Shown here: positions 25,081 to 34,193 of the stretch, piece by piece | Position numbering within the stretch: the stretch's first letter is position 1 | Layout of the letters: each line of letters starts with the position of its first letter | Assembly (NCBI RefSeq): GCF_937903345.1 | Contig: NZ_CALCZQ010000030.1 | Span: 62,001-126,000 of the forward strand | Length of the DNA stretch: 64,000 nt | DNA from: an uncultured Emticicia sp. | GTDB taxonomy: Bacteria; Bacteroidota; Bacteroidia; Cytophagales; Spirosomataceae | Direction: 5' to 3' | Notes under the pieces: model-generated | The model's input: the letters and a program-made list of their open reading frames with translations, nothing else | The model's database searches: none | Told to the model about the DNA's origin: nothing | Position numbers and translations under genes: made by a program

Positions 25081-26136
25081 TTAATCTTTAAAAAACGAAC
25101 CGTTTTGGGTTTCAAGATAAGAACCGAAGTCAATATCTTCTTGTTTCAAAAATCCTTGTTGCGGCAATTTACCATCCGCCACCATTTCTACAACCGCAGC
25201 TACTGAAGCGGCGGTTGTCCACGAAATTGCTCGCCAATATTTGCCATCAATTTCGATCGGCTTGTACGCTCTATAAAATTCTTCACGAGCCAATTCTTCA
25301 CCTTTCCAACCTTCTACAACTGCATATACATAAACTACGTCTTCTTGTATAGGCGGTTTTGCTTCGGTCAGAATCTTTTCTACTAGTTCACGTTTATCCT
25401 TCAAAATTAATTCATATAATAAAAACTTCATTAATTTTGCATGGCCTGGATAGCGAATTGTTTTATAATTGAGCGTGTCAACTTTTCCAGCAAAAGTTTC
25501 GCACATTGTACCGAGACCGCCCGAAGTACTGAACGCCTCAAATTCCTGTCCTTCGATTTGAATATGCTCGATACCATCGAGAGAAGTTACCATTTTTACT
25601 TCGCCGTTGTGAATCACTTCGGCATCGTTAATGTATTCGTTGATTACACCCGCTGGCGACCAAGTGAATGAATAACCCATCAAACCATTCGGAAAACGAG
25701 GTAAAGCTCCCACTCGAAGCTCAATATCACGCAATTTTGTGAAATTTTTGGCTAAATCCGCTCCTACGATTCCGATTAAACCTGGAGCGAGTCCGCACTG
25801 TGGAGCCATCACTGCCATCGAAGTTTTTGCCATTTCTCTAATTGCCGTAGTTGTTGGAACATCTTCCGTCAAATCGAAATAATGAATGCCCAATTTATGA
25901 GCAGTTTGGGCAATTGGTAGGTTGAGGTTATATGGCATCGCCGAGACTACCGCATCAAAACTTTTGAGCGAACTTTCTAAGAAACTGATGTCGTTTACAT
26001 CGCCGAGTAAAATATTAAAGGGCAGCGTAGTAGATGGTTGGCGGATATCCATACCCGTAACAGCAAAGCGTTTTGCGAGTAATGTACCAACCAACGAACC
26101 CACCTTGCCCATACCAATGACAAGTACGTTTTTCAT
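25081..26136 (-). CDS. Saccharopine dehydrogenase family protein (LYS9-like)
   Basis: 351 aa. N-terminal Rossmann motif VLVIGMGKVGSLVG (Gly8, Gly10, Gly13) and a C-terminal saccharopine-dehydrogenase domain with CGLAPGLIGIVG and WSPAGVINEYIND. It probably acts on saccharopine or a related imino acid with NAD(P). It is followed after 3 bases by the HglS-like gene, so the pair likely degrades lysine by the saccharopine and 2-oxoadipate route. The direction of the reaction cannot be told from sequence. Confidence 0.88.
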   Translation of the reverse strand: MKNVLVIGMGKVGSLVGTLLAKRFAVTGMDIRQPSTTLPFNILLGDVNDISFLESSLKSFDAVVSAMPYNLNLPIAQTAHKLGIHYFDLTEDVPTTTAIREMAKTSMAVMAPQCGLAPGLIGIVGADLAKNFTKLRDIELRVGALPRFPNGLMGYSFTWSPAGVINEYINDAEVIHNGEVKMVTSLDGIEHIQIEGQEFEAFSTSGGLGTMCETFAGKVDTLNYKTIRYPGHAKLMKFLLYELILKDKRELVEKILTEAKPPIQEDVVYVYAVVEGWKGEELAREEFYRAYKPIEIDGKYWRAISWTTAASVAAVVEMVADGKLPQQGFLKQEDIDFGSYLETQNGSFFKD

Positions 26137-26515
26137 TGTTGAAAAAAGATTAAAAAGTTATAGATGAAGTATAAATGCTACAACGCACAGCGAGTTGAAA
26201 AACTCGTTTCATAGCAAGACAGACGAAAATCTGCCCTACAAAACTGATAAACTTTGTCGTAAAATAAACATGAAAAAGACAACCTAACAAAAGTCAGGAA
26301 CAAATGAGCAGGCACTACGTAGATAGGCGAGGCGTGCTAAGAGGTATTTTAGGTCTTTAAACAAATGAAGAATATTTTTTTGCAAATCTAAAGAATGAAA
26401 AGATATTTGCAAGTAAATGGGTGGAAAATTTTATAAATATTCGTTGCCTTCGACTCCACTCAAGCTTCGAATGTTTATAAAATTTGGTGACTGAGCGGAG
26501 GCTCAATGTGAATTA
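26137..26515. other. Gene-free stretch with an 18-bp imperfect inverted repeat
   Basis: No gene seen. AAATTTTATAAATATTCG (26426-26443) pairs with CGAATGTTTATAAAATTT (26468-26485) with one mismatch. The loop holds CCTTCGACTCCACTCAAGC, a word of the kind I remember as a frequent dispersed repeat in this phylum. It lies downstream of nspC on the minus strand and may terminate it. Confidence 0.5.
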
Positions 26516-27658
26516 CTAAAGCCTATCTTTATAAGTCTCATAACCAAAACTTTTCAATAGCTTAAACTCATCATTTTCTTTCCAAATACCGATTGATGGT
26601 AAACCAACGCCATTGAAAGTAGTGGTTTTTACCATTGTGTAGTGAATCATATCATCAAAAACTACACTATCACCCACTTGAAGAGGTTTGTCGAAAGAAT
26701 AATCCCCCATGAAATCTCCTGCCAAACAGGTCATGCCGCCCATACGATAAGTGGGTTTACCATTTCCAGCTACCGCATCAGTTGCTCCCCAAATACGTGG
26801 TTTGTACGGCATTTCGAGTGTATCGGGCATGTGGGCTGCAAATGATACGTCGAGAATTGCTACATCAATTCCTTGAGCATCAACAATATCCAAAACGGTT
26901 GAGGTTAAATAACCCGTTTGCCAACCGATGGCCGAACCAGGTTCGAGAATGATTTCGATATTATAAGTTTTGCGTAAACGTCTGATTAAGGTAATCAAAT
27001 GTTCGTGTTTATAGCCTTCACGAGTAATCAAATGTCCGCCACCGAGATTTAGCCATTTTACTTGGTGAAGCAAATCTCCAAATTTTTCTTCAATATGAAT
27101 CAGGGTACGCTCGAGTGTAAAAGAATCATTTTCGCAAAGTGTATGCGAATGCAAGCCCTCGATACCTTCGGGGAGTTTTTCGCCCAATAAATCTCTGGTA
27201 ATACCCAATCTCGAACCAACAATACAAGGATTGTACATGTCGGTTTCAACTTCAGCGTATTGTGGATTGATTCTGATTCCGCACGAAATTTTTCGTTCAA
27301 AACCTTGTACTTGATCTTTAAATTGATGCCACTGATTCAAAGAATTGAAGGTAATATGACTACTATTTGCCATTATTTGGGCAAACTCAGCTGGTTTATA
27401 AGCTGGAGAATAGGTATGTGCCAAACATCCCATTTCTTCAATAATTAATTGAGTTTCGTTGAGTGAGCTGGCAGTTGCTCCCGACAAATATTGCTTGACC
27501 ATCGGGAATGTAGCATACATCGAAAAGCCTTTTAAGGCAACGATGATGGAAGCACCCGATTCGGTTTGAACTCGGTGGAGTAATTCAAGATTTCGGCGTA
27601 AGAGTTTTTCATCTAAAACATAGCACGGCGAAGGAATTTGAGAAATATTGATTGGCAT
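26516..27658 (-). CDS. nspC: Carboxynorspermidine/carboxyspermidine decarboxylase
   Basis: 380 aa. A PLP enzyme of the alanine-racemase fold (DABA/LysA-like) that makes norspermidine or spermidine from the carboxylated precursor. PLP lysine Lys43 lies in IIVALKGFSMY; further marks are LHSHTLCEN, LNLGGGHLITR and EPGSAIGWQ. The matching synthase gene is 1.3 kb further on the same strand, with tonB between them. Together they form the aspartate-semialdehyde route of polyamine synthesis. Confidence 0.93.
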   Translation of the reverse strand: MPINISQIPSPCYVLDEKLLRRNLELLHRVQTESGASIIVALKGFSMYATFPMVKQYLSGATASSLNETQLIIEEMGCLAHTYSPAYKPAEFAQIMANSSHITFNSLNQWHQFKDQVQGFERKISCGIRINPQYAEVETDMYNPCIVGSRLGITRDLLGEKLPEGIEGLHSHTLCENDSFTLERTLIHIEEKFGDLLHQVKWLNLGGGHLITREGYKHEHLITLIRRLRKTYNIEIILEPGSAIGWQTGYLTSTVLDIVDAQGIDVAILDVSFAAHMPDTLEMPYKPRIWGATDAVAGNGKPTYRMGGMTCLAGDFMGDYSFDKPLQVGDSVVFDDMIHYTMVKTTTFNGVGLPSIGIWKENDEFKLLKSFGYETYKDRL

Positions 27659-27744
27659 TTTAATGCAAAATGGATAGTGTAAAAATGAATAATGCTTTGA
27701 AACGCATTTTTGTTTTGCAAAATTACTTATTTAAGAGCATTACA

Positions 27745-27783
27745 TAACAAAAAATAGCCCAAACAATCTTGTAAGGGCTATTT
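27745..27783 (-). terminator. Terminator after tonB
   Basis: AAATAGCCC (27752-27760) and GGGCTATTT (27775-27783), read on the minus strand, end in a six-T run. Confidence 0.85.
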
Positions 27784-27883
27784 GTGTTGATTTAGTAGGA
27801 GGATTATTTGTAACTATTCGATTCAACAGCCTAAGGTGAATGACGGTTGCCTTATTTTTATTTAAAAGTATTTATACAAATAT

Positions 27884-28723
27884 CTAATCATTGAGTTTAA
27901 AAAAAACAGGAATCGTGAATTTTACTCTTACATTTCTGCCGTTTTGTTTTCCTGCAATCCATTTTGGCATGAGTATTACTACTCGCATGGCTTCTTCATC
28001 ACAACCAAATCCGATGCCTTTCATCGTTTCGATATCTGTAATGCTACCATCTTTTTCAACGATAAAACTCAAGAAAACTTTACCTTGAATATTGGCACGT
28101 TGAGCAGCAGTCGGATACTTGAGATTTTTGCCTAAGAACTTATACATTTCGCTATTTCCACCCATGAATGATGGTTGTACTTCGACAGTGATAAATGCAG
28201 TATTATCTACTTCGATTTCAAGAACTTTCGTTACTGCTGGTGGAGCTTCAGCTGGTGGTTCGGCTGCAATTTCGTCTGTATCAGTTCCTGGATTGCTTTG
28301 GCCGCTGATTATTGCACCATCAATTTCGTTTTGGTTTGGGGGAGGAGTTTCTTCTAATGCTTCCTCAACAATATCTGGTTCTAAATAGGCAATAGTTCTT
28401 TGCTGTTCTATTGGCTTTGGAGGTTCAGGTTCTTTCGGTTTTTCAATTATAGGCAATTCTTTTTCGTGAATGTTTTTAGCATTTAAATCTACTTCAATAA
28501 TTCTTTCTTCATTTGCTTTCTGTCTCGCAAAAAGAAAATTAGTAAGCAGCATCAATAGAAAACAACCAACACCAATCAACAAGGCACGATTGATATTTGT
28601 GATGTAATGGGTGCGAAGCTCATAAGCTCCGTAAGCCTTGTTTCGATTTTCAAAAAGAATGTCATCGAGTGTACTCGGAAAGGGAAAAGCGGTAGCTCGC
28701 ACCTCTTGTGTGTAAGGTTTCAT
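27884..28723 (-). CDS. tonB: Energy transducer TonB
   Basis: 279 aa. Short cytoplasmic part with NRNKAYGAYELRTHY, common in Bacteroidota TonB, a transmembrane helix (ALLIGVGCFLLMLLTNFLF), then a Pro/Glu-rich periplasmic spacer (KPKEPEPPKPIEQQ) and a C-terminal TonB domain with YPTAAQRANIQGKVFLSFIV. It couples the ExbBD proton gradient to outer-membrane transporters. exbBD are not in the window. It lies between the two polyamine genes. Confidence 0.93.
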   Translation of the reverse strand: MKPYTQEVRATAFPFPSTLDDILFENRNKAYGAYELRTHYITNINRALLIGVGCFLLMLLTNFLFARQKANEERIIEVDLNAKNIHEKELPIIEKPKEPEPPKPIEQQRTIAYLEPDIVEEALEETPPPNQNEIDGAIISGQSNPGTDTDEIAAEPPAEAPPAVTKVLEIEVDNTAFITVEVQPSFMGGNSEMYKFLGKNLKYPTAAQRANIQGKVFLSFIVEKDGSITDIETMKGIGFGCDEEAMRVVILMPKWIAGKQNGRNVRVKFTIPVFFKLND

Positions 28724-28871
28724 TGTAGTAAAAGTTTATTTGAAAATTTGTAGTTTTCACTGAACTACGACACAATTGTAGAGAAGAAAAATGAATTGTG
28801 CAAGTAAATGAAGAAAATATTTAGATAATTGTTTAAATATTTATTTGTCGAATTAAAAATTAAACAAAATG

Positions 28872-28908
28872 TGGCACACCTCATAATCGCCGATAACAAG
28901 GTGTGCCA
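28872..28908 (-). terminator. Hairpin after the carboxynorspermidine synthase gene
   Basis: TGGCACACCT (28872-28881) pairs with AGGTGTGCCA (28899-28908). There is no strong U-run. The same stem word occurs at 62587-62623. Confidence 0.6.
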
Positions 28909-28928
28909 AATATTTATAGACCAAATAA

Positions 28929-30140
28929 TCAATATTCGTGAGGTAAAACGCCGTTTATTTGCTCGTGCCAAGGTAAACCTTGCGTATTGAGTAAATCCAT
29001 AAATGGGTCTGGGTTTAGTTCTTCGCAGTTCCAAACTCCCGCTTTTTGCCATTCTTGGTTCGTGAGCATTAGCATAGCTCCAATCATAGCTGGAACGCCT
29101 GTTGTGTATGATACCGCCTGTGCTTTTACTTCTTTATAGCATTCAGCGTGGTCGCAATTGTTCCAAACGTAGTAAGTTTTGTCTTTTCCGCCTTCGATAC
29201 CTTTGATTTGGCAACCGATTGAAGTTTGACCAGTATAGTTTTCGCCTAAAGTATCAGGTGCTGGTAATACTGCCTTCAAAAACTCTAACGGAATGATGTC
29301 CATACCGTTGAATTTCACTGGGTCGATTCGGGTCATACCTACATTTTGAAGTACTTCGAGGTGAGTCAAGTATGCTTGTCCGAATGTCATCCAAAATCTG
29401 GCACGTTTCAAAGTTGGGAAGTTTTTTACCAAAGACTCAAGTTCTTCATGGTATAAAACATAAGATTCTTTCGGTCCGATTCCTGGGTAATCTATAGCTT
29501 TATGAATCGACATGGGGGCAATTTCTACCCATTCACCGTTTTCCCAATAACGTCCGTTTTGAGTAATCTCACGGATATTAATTTCAGGATTAAAGTTGGT
29601 TGCAAATGCCTTTCCGTGGTCGCCTGCATTGCAGTCAATGATATCGAGATAGTGCATTTCGTCGAATTGGTGTTTATTTGCATAAGAGCAGTAAACTTGC
29701 GTTACGCCAGGGTCGAAACCACAACCCAAAAGTGCCATCAAACCAGCTTCTTTGAAACGCTCCTGGTATGCCCATTGCCAGCTATATTCAAATTTAGCTA
29801 CATCTTTCGGCTCATAATTTGCTGTATCCAAATAATTCACGCCTGTTTCTAGACAAGCATCCATGATGGTAAGGTCTTGGTAGGGAAGTGCTACATTGAT
29901 AACCATTTTGGGTTGAAAGCTTTTGATAAGTTCAACTAATTCAGGTACATTGTCGGCATCAACTTTTGCAGTTTGGATTTTCACACCGTGCATTTCATCA
30001 ATATCTTCTGCAATTTTATCGCATTTCGATTTTGTGCGACTTGCTAACATGATTTTGGTAAAAACTTGGGAGTTCATCGCACATTTATGAGCGACAACGC
30101 TGCCGACTCCGCCAGCACCAATGATAATAACTTTTGACAT
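28929..30140 (-). CDS. Carboxynorspermidine synthase (saccharopine dehydrogenase family)
   Basis: 403 aa. Rossmann motif IIIGAGGVGSVVAHK (Gly8, Gly10, Gly13). The body keeps conserved blocks of carboxy(nor)spermidine dehydrogenases: DTANYEPKDVAKFEY, LGCGFDPGVTQVYC and YTGQTSIGCQIKG. It condenses aspartate semialdehyde with diaminopropane or putrescine using NADPH, making the substrate of nspC. Length is standard. Confidence 0.92.
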   Translation of the reverse strand: MSKVIIIGAGGVGSVVAHKCAMNSQVFTKIMLASRTKSKCDKIAEDIDEMHGVKIQTAKVDADNVPELVELIKSFQPKMVINVALPYQDLTIMDACLETGVNYLDTANYEPKDVAKFEYSWQWAYQERFKEAGLMALLGCGFDPGVTQVYCSYANKHQFDEMHYLDIIDCNAGDHGKAFATNFNPEINIREITQNGRYWENGEWVEIAPMSIHKAIDYPGIGPKESYVLYHEELESLVKNFPTLKRARFWMTFGQAYLTHLEVLQNVGMTRIDPVKFNGMDIIPLEFLKAVLPAPDTLGENYTGQTSIGCQIKGIEGGKDKTYYVWNNCDHAECYKEVKAQAVSYTTGVPAMIGAMLMLTNQEWQKAGVWNCEELNPDPFMDLLNTQGLPWHEQINGVLPHEY

Positions 30141-30481
30141 TCTTGACTGTAATTAAACTGATTTATCAGATTTACCTGATTTTATGATGAATTTTATTCG
30201 TCTTTAATTCTCTAAAATGCTATAAAATATAGGATTATAATAGATGTTTTAGTGAACACAAAGCCTTACAAAGATACTACTTGAATTAGAAAAGAGAGTA
30301 TAAAAAGTGTTATGTTTTTAGAAAATATCAATTACCGTTTAATAAATTTATCTTGATTAAGAAATCTTTTTTGAATATTTACGTTTAATATGATAAGTGT
30401 GGTAATTTAAATATTTAAATTTTATTATGAATTTTTGTTGAAATTACACGAACTTATAAACTCCATATAAACTAAATTGTT
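30141..30481. other. Intergenic region, no gene recognised
   Basis: Strongly AT-rich. No perfect promoter box or stem was found. It separates the divergent synthase gene from the 38-aa gene at 30482. Confidence 0.4.
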
Positions 30482-30598
30482 ATGAACAAACTGGCTAAAT
30501 CTGAATCGCAAATGAAGTACGCTGAGATTATATTAATCAGCGGTCTAGCAGTAGCAGTTGCTATTGGTCTGTTTTTTGCCAACATTAAGCTTTGGTAA
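30482..30598 (+). CDS. Small membrane protein (38 aa)
   Basis: 38 aa: a polar start (MNKLAKSESQMKYAEIILIS) and one transmembrane helix (ISGLAVAVAIGLFFANI) ending KLW. It has an ATG start and is followed 40 bases later by a terminator, which supports a real gene. Function unknown. Confidence 0.6.
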   Translation: MNKLAKSESQMKYAEIILISGLAVAVAIGLFFANIKLW

Positions 30599-30637
30599 AC
30601 TTCAAATTTTTATTTCTTTTTTTAACTAAAAATAAAC

Positions 30638-30668
30638 AAAAATCCCCGTACAAGTACGAGGATTTTTT
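30638..30668. terminator. Bidirectional terminator between the 38-aa gene and pgk
   Basis: AAAAATCCCCGTAC-AA-GTACGAGGATTTTTT: outer AT-rich and inner GTAC pairs with an internal mismatch, T-run on the + strand and A-run (T-run on minus) on the other side. Confidence 0.75.
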
Positions 30669-30707
30669 ATTGAAATACTGGCCTGTTGATTGAAAACTGA
30701 AGACTGT

Positions 30708-31895
30708 TTATGCAAGAGCCGCTACACCTGGTAAAGTTTTGCCTTCCATGTATTCAAGTAATGCACCGCCTCCGGTTGAAACATAAGAAACGCGGTCGCC
30801 GTAACCAGCGTTGTTGATAGCCGAAGCCGAATCACCGCCACCAATAAGCGAGAATGCTCCATTTTCTTCGGTTGCTTTTACTACAGCCTCAGCGATAGCA
30901 TTTGTACCTGTCGCAAAATTCGGAAATTCAAAAACCCCCATTGGGCCATTCCAAAGAATCGTTTTTGATTTTGAAATTGTTTCAGTAAAAAGTTTCACTG
31001 ATTCAGGGCCAATATCAAAGCCTTCCCATTCCTCACTAATCTGACCCGTCGCTACGGTCATTCGATTGGCATCGTTTGAAAATTTATCTCCACAAACGTT
31101 GTCAAGCGGCATAATAAGATTTACACCTTTTATTTTTGCTTTTTCGATGAGTTCCAAGGCCAAAGGCATTTTGTCTGCTTCTAAAAGCGATTTTCCGATT
31201 GCTCCACCTTGTGCTTTTGTGAAAGTATAAGTCATACCTCCTCCAATGATGAGGTTATCAACTTTATCCAACAAACGCTCAATTAATAAGATTTTATCAG
31301 AAATTTTTGCACCACCCATGATGGCCGTAAACGGACGCTCGGCATTATTTAAGATTTTTTCGGCATTCTCAACTTCGGCTTGCATTACATAGCCACAAAC
31401 ACGGTCAGTAAAAAATTGACCTATTACAGCCGTAGACGCGTGAGCTCGGTGAGCAGTTCCAAAGGCATCATTTACCCAAACATTACCCAATTTCGATAAT
31501 TTTTCGGCAAATACAACATCTCCTTTTTCTTCTTCTTTATAAAAACGAAGGTTTTCGAGCAAAAGAACTTCACCGGCTTTAAGATTTGCAGCTTGTTCGA
31601 TAGCCGATGCTCCAATGCAATCATCTGCAAATTTTACTTGTAAGCCTAAAATCACCGAAAGTGGATTTACTAAGTGTTTGAGAGAGTATTTTTCAGTTGG
31701 ACCATCCTTCGGACGGCCTAAGTGCGACATTAAGATACATGAACCACCATCTTTCAATATTTTCTTGATTGTTGGAATTGTGGCAGTGATACGAGTATCA
31801 TCTGTAATTTCGTACTTATCATTAAGAGGTACGTTAAAATCTACTCTGATGAGGGCTTTTTTGCCCAAAAAATCGTAAGTGTCTAAGGTTTTCAT
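30708..31895 (-). CDS. pgk: Phosphoglycerate kinase
   Basis: 395 aa, glycolysis: moves a phosphate between 1,3-bisphosphoglycerate and ADP. Family marks are ALIRVDFNVPLND (3-PG site), ILMSHLGRPKDGP, GGAKISDKI, WNGPMGVFE and the nucleotide loop LIGGGDSASAI. Full length. A -7 box TATATTTG lies at 31997-32004. Confidence 0.97.
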   Translation of the reverse strand: MKTLDTYDFLGKKALIRVDFNVPLNDKYEITDDTRITATIPTIKKILKDGGSCILMSHLGRPKDGPTEKYSLKHLVNPLSVILGLQVKFADDCIGASAIEQAANLKAGEVLLLENLRFYKEEEKGDVVFAEKLSKLGNVWVNDAFGTAHRAHASTAVIGQFFTDRVCGYVMQAEVENAEKILNNAERPFTAIMGGAKISDKILLIERLLDKVDNLIIGGGMTYTFTKAQGGAIGKSLLEADKMPLALELIEKAKIKGVNLIMPLDNVCGDKFSNDANRMTVATGQISEEWEGFDIGPESVKLFTETISKSKTILWNGPMGVFEFPNFATGTNAIAEAVVKATEENGAFSLIGGGDSASAINNAGYGDRVSYVSTGGGALLEYMEGKTLPGVAALA

Positions 31896-31996
31896 TCAAT
31901 AATGAATATTATAGTGAATGGGCGTTTGAGCAAATGAGTAAATTTACCTATTTTTTGCGGCTCAAACTTTGTAAAAGGCTTTTTGTAAAGCTTTTA

Positions 31997-32004
31997 CAAA
32001 TATA
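31997..32004 (-). promoter_or_regulatory. -7 box before pgk
   Basis: TATATTTG on the minus strand matches TAnnTTTG, about 100 bases upstream of the ATG. No clear -33 TTTG. Confidence 0.4.
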
Positions 32005-32176
32005 AATTTTCTTTTCGCTTTAATCACGAAATTCTACCATGATTCTTCTACAATTAACTAAAAAAACATTGAAAAATTATATTTTTTCTTTGCTAAATAA
32101 AATCTCATTTTATTTGGATGGCAACTTTTTGTTTATGTATGTCGTCTTTGTTAGTAGTTTTGGCAATATTTACAGA

Positions 32177-33019
32177 ATGATGAAATCTATATTATTATTT
32201 TTGGGCATGATGGTAGGTAGTTTCGCTGAGATGAAAGCTCAGGAAAACGAGGAATATTACAAGCCACCGAGCAAACGCTTAGATGTGAGAAATAATACTT
32301 ACCCAAATCTTGATCGTAAAGCAATGAGTCTATATTTAGGCCTTGAAGGTGGTTTTAAACTCAATTATGCTTCACTTAGCAATTCTATAGGAAATTTGGT
32401 AAGTAGTCAAAATAATAATGATTTTTCGTGGGGAATTTCTTTAGGATATAATTCTGATAATAAATGGGCATTTGAAACGGGATACCTAAAAAATCCTGTT
32501 TATTTTGTTCAGTCGGTTTCATCGGGTAGGGGAGCTCCATTTACCTACCGAATCGGAACAACACTCAATTCAATACCCTTGAGATATAAATATAAAGTGT
32601 TAAATCTTGATGGTATTACTAAAAGTGCCGCTTTGTATGTGGGGGCTGGGGTTTTGTTGAATACCAATGCAAAAGAGCGATTGGTTTTTGCAAGAACATT
32701 TACTGGAGTGACGGGCAATGCTTCAAAAAGAGATACTATACGATTAATTTCTGAGTCATTTACGACAAAAAAGCTGCTTGCAGCTTTTGAGCTACAGTCA
32801 GAGTTACAAGGCCGTGTGGCCAATGGATTTTTCATCAGTATATTTGGCAGAATGAATTTTGCTCCGAATGGAGGCTTACGTTCGGATTTAGTTTATAAAC
32901 AAAATTTAAATAAAATTGGTGAGGCAACTCAGTCTTTGAAAGGAATAAGTTATAATTTTGGTCTCTTATTAAGATTTGATCTTGCGAGAGGTTATAAATA
33001 TCAGAGCCAAGTTGAATGA
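32177..33019 (+). CDS. Outer-membrane beta-barrel protein
   Basis: About 280 aa from the ATG at 32177 (or 32180), which starts a signal peptide (KSILLFLGMMVGSFAEMKAQ). In-frame ATGs further up add a long improbable leader. The mature part has alternating strands with aromatic edges (GLEGGFKLNYASLS, FSWGISLGYNSDNKWAFETG, LRFDLARGYKYQSQ), as in PorT-like or OmpW-like small barrels. It overlaps the next glycosyltransferase gene by 4 bases (ATGA), so it may belong to the surface-glycan unit. Confidence 0.7.
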   Translation: MMKSILLFLGMMVGSFAEMKAQENEEYYKPPSKRLDVRNNTYPNLDRKAMSLYLGLEGGFKLNYASLSNSIGNLVSSQNNNDFSWGISLGYNSDNKWAFETGYLKNPVYFVQSVSSGRGAPFTYRIGTTLNSIPLRYKYKVLNLDGITKSAALYVGAGVLLNTNAKERLVFARTFTGVTGNASKRDTIRLISESFTTKKLLAAFELQSELQGRVANGFFISIFGRMNFAPNGGLRSDLVYKQNLNKIGEATQSLKGISYNFGLLLRFDLARGYKYQSQVE

Positions 33020-34164
33020 ATCGAAAAGTTATCATTGTTAATCGCCATTATCCACCTAACCCTGGAATCACGGGAGAATCTGCTTGGGATTTGGCCAAAT
33101 ATCTCATCGAAAAGCATCAAATCGAAGTGCATATCGTTCACATTGAAGGTAGTGACGATGGTGGTGGTGCTAAGCGTGAGCCAGTGGGGGTAGTACACAC
33201 ATTATCAAGCATTTATGATGGTAAAAGTAAGATTCTGAAACAGCTGGCTGGCTTTTTAGATGGCTTTTTGCTTATCAGAAAAGCTAAAAGTATTGATAAA
33301 AATGCTGCAATTATAGTAATGACCAGTCCACCCTTATTGCCGTTTTGGGCTTCGATGTTACTCTCCAGTCGTAATTGGGCATTGTGGTCAATGGATTTAT
33401 TTCCAGAAGCGTTTGTAGCAATTGGTATGATTGCTGAGAAAAATGCGGTTTATCAATGGTTTTTGAAGAAAACGTATAAAAATGCCCCAAATAAGTTAAT
33501 TGCATTGGGACGAAAACAAGCGGAGGTTTTGGAGAAAAAATATAGAAATAATATTAATAAAACCATTCTTCCTTGTGGTGTGATTTTTCATCAGACTTAT
33601 GAGAGTCAGTTGCCTAATTGGCGAAAGTTAGACGGGAAAATCTATTTTGGTTATTGTGGCAACCTGAATGACGCTCATAACGAAGAGTTTCTGATAGAAT
33701 TTATAAAAGCTTTTGACCCCGAAAAGCATCATTTGATTTTGGCTCTTTATGGTAAAAAAGCCCAAAACGTGCTTGAATTTGCTAAAAATCATGAAGGAAT
33801 TACCATTTTATCGAATGTACCACGAAGTCAGTTAAATTTTTTGGATGTGCATTTGGTGAGTTTATTGACCAAATATACGCATCTAATGATTCCATCGAAA
33901 GCGGTGAGTGCCGTTGCGGCCGGCAGCACCATTTTGTTTTGTGGAAGCCAAGAAAGTGATAACTGGGATATGTTGCAAGAGGCAGCTTGGCTAATTCGAG
34001 AAGGAGCTGATTTGGGCAAGCAGATTCGAGAATATTTGAGTAATCTGACTGTCGAAGTTTTAGCCACAAAAAAACAAAATTCACAAAAACTAAATATAGA
34101 TTTACAACAAAATGTGTTGAATGCCTATGAAGAAATTGCCGAGTTTTGTAGAACAGGTTTGTAA
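33016..34164 (+). CDS. Glycosyltransferase (GT-B fold)
   Basis: 382 aa. N-terminal HYPPNPGITGESAWDLAKYL is typical of GT4-like proteins that bind the acceptor. MTSPPLLPFWA and the C-terminal SKAVSAVAAGSTILFCG stand in place of the more common E-x7-E loop. It likely adds a sugar in capsule or O-antigen assembly; substrate unknown. The start overlaps the barrel gene's stop. Confidence 0.8.
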   Translation: MNRKVIIVNRHYPPNPGITGESAWDLAKYLIEKHQIEVHIVHIEGSDDGGGAKREPVGVVHTLSSIYDGKSKILKQLAGFLDGFLLIRKAKSIDKNAAIIVMTSPPLLPFWASMLLSSRNWALWSMDLFPEAFVAIGMIAEKNAVYQWFLKKTYKNAPNKLIALGRKQAEVLEKKYRNNINKTILPCGVIFHQTYESQLPNWRKLDGKIYFGYCGNLNDAHNEEFLIEFIKAFDPEKHHLILALYGKKAQNVLEFAKNHEGITILSNVPRSQLNFLDVHLVSLLTKYTHLMIPSKAVSAVAAGSTILFCGSQESDNWDMLQEAAWLIREGADLGKQIREYLSNLTVEVLATKKQNSQKLNIDLQQNVLNAYEEIAEFCRTGL

Positions 34165-34193
34165 CCTGTTCAGCGAGAACAAGCAATAACAAG

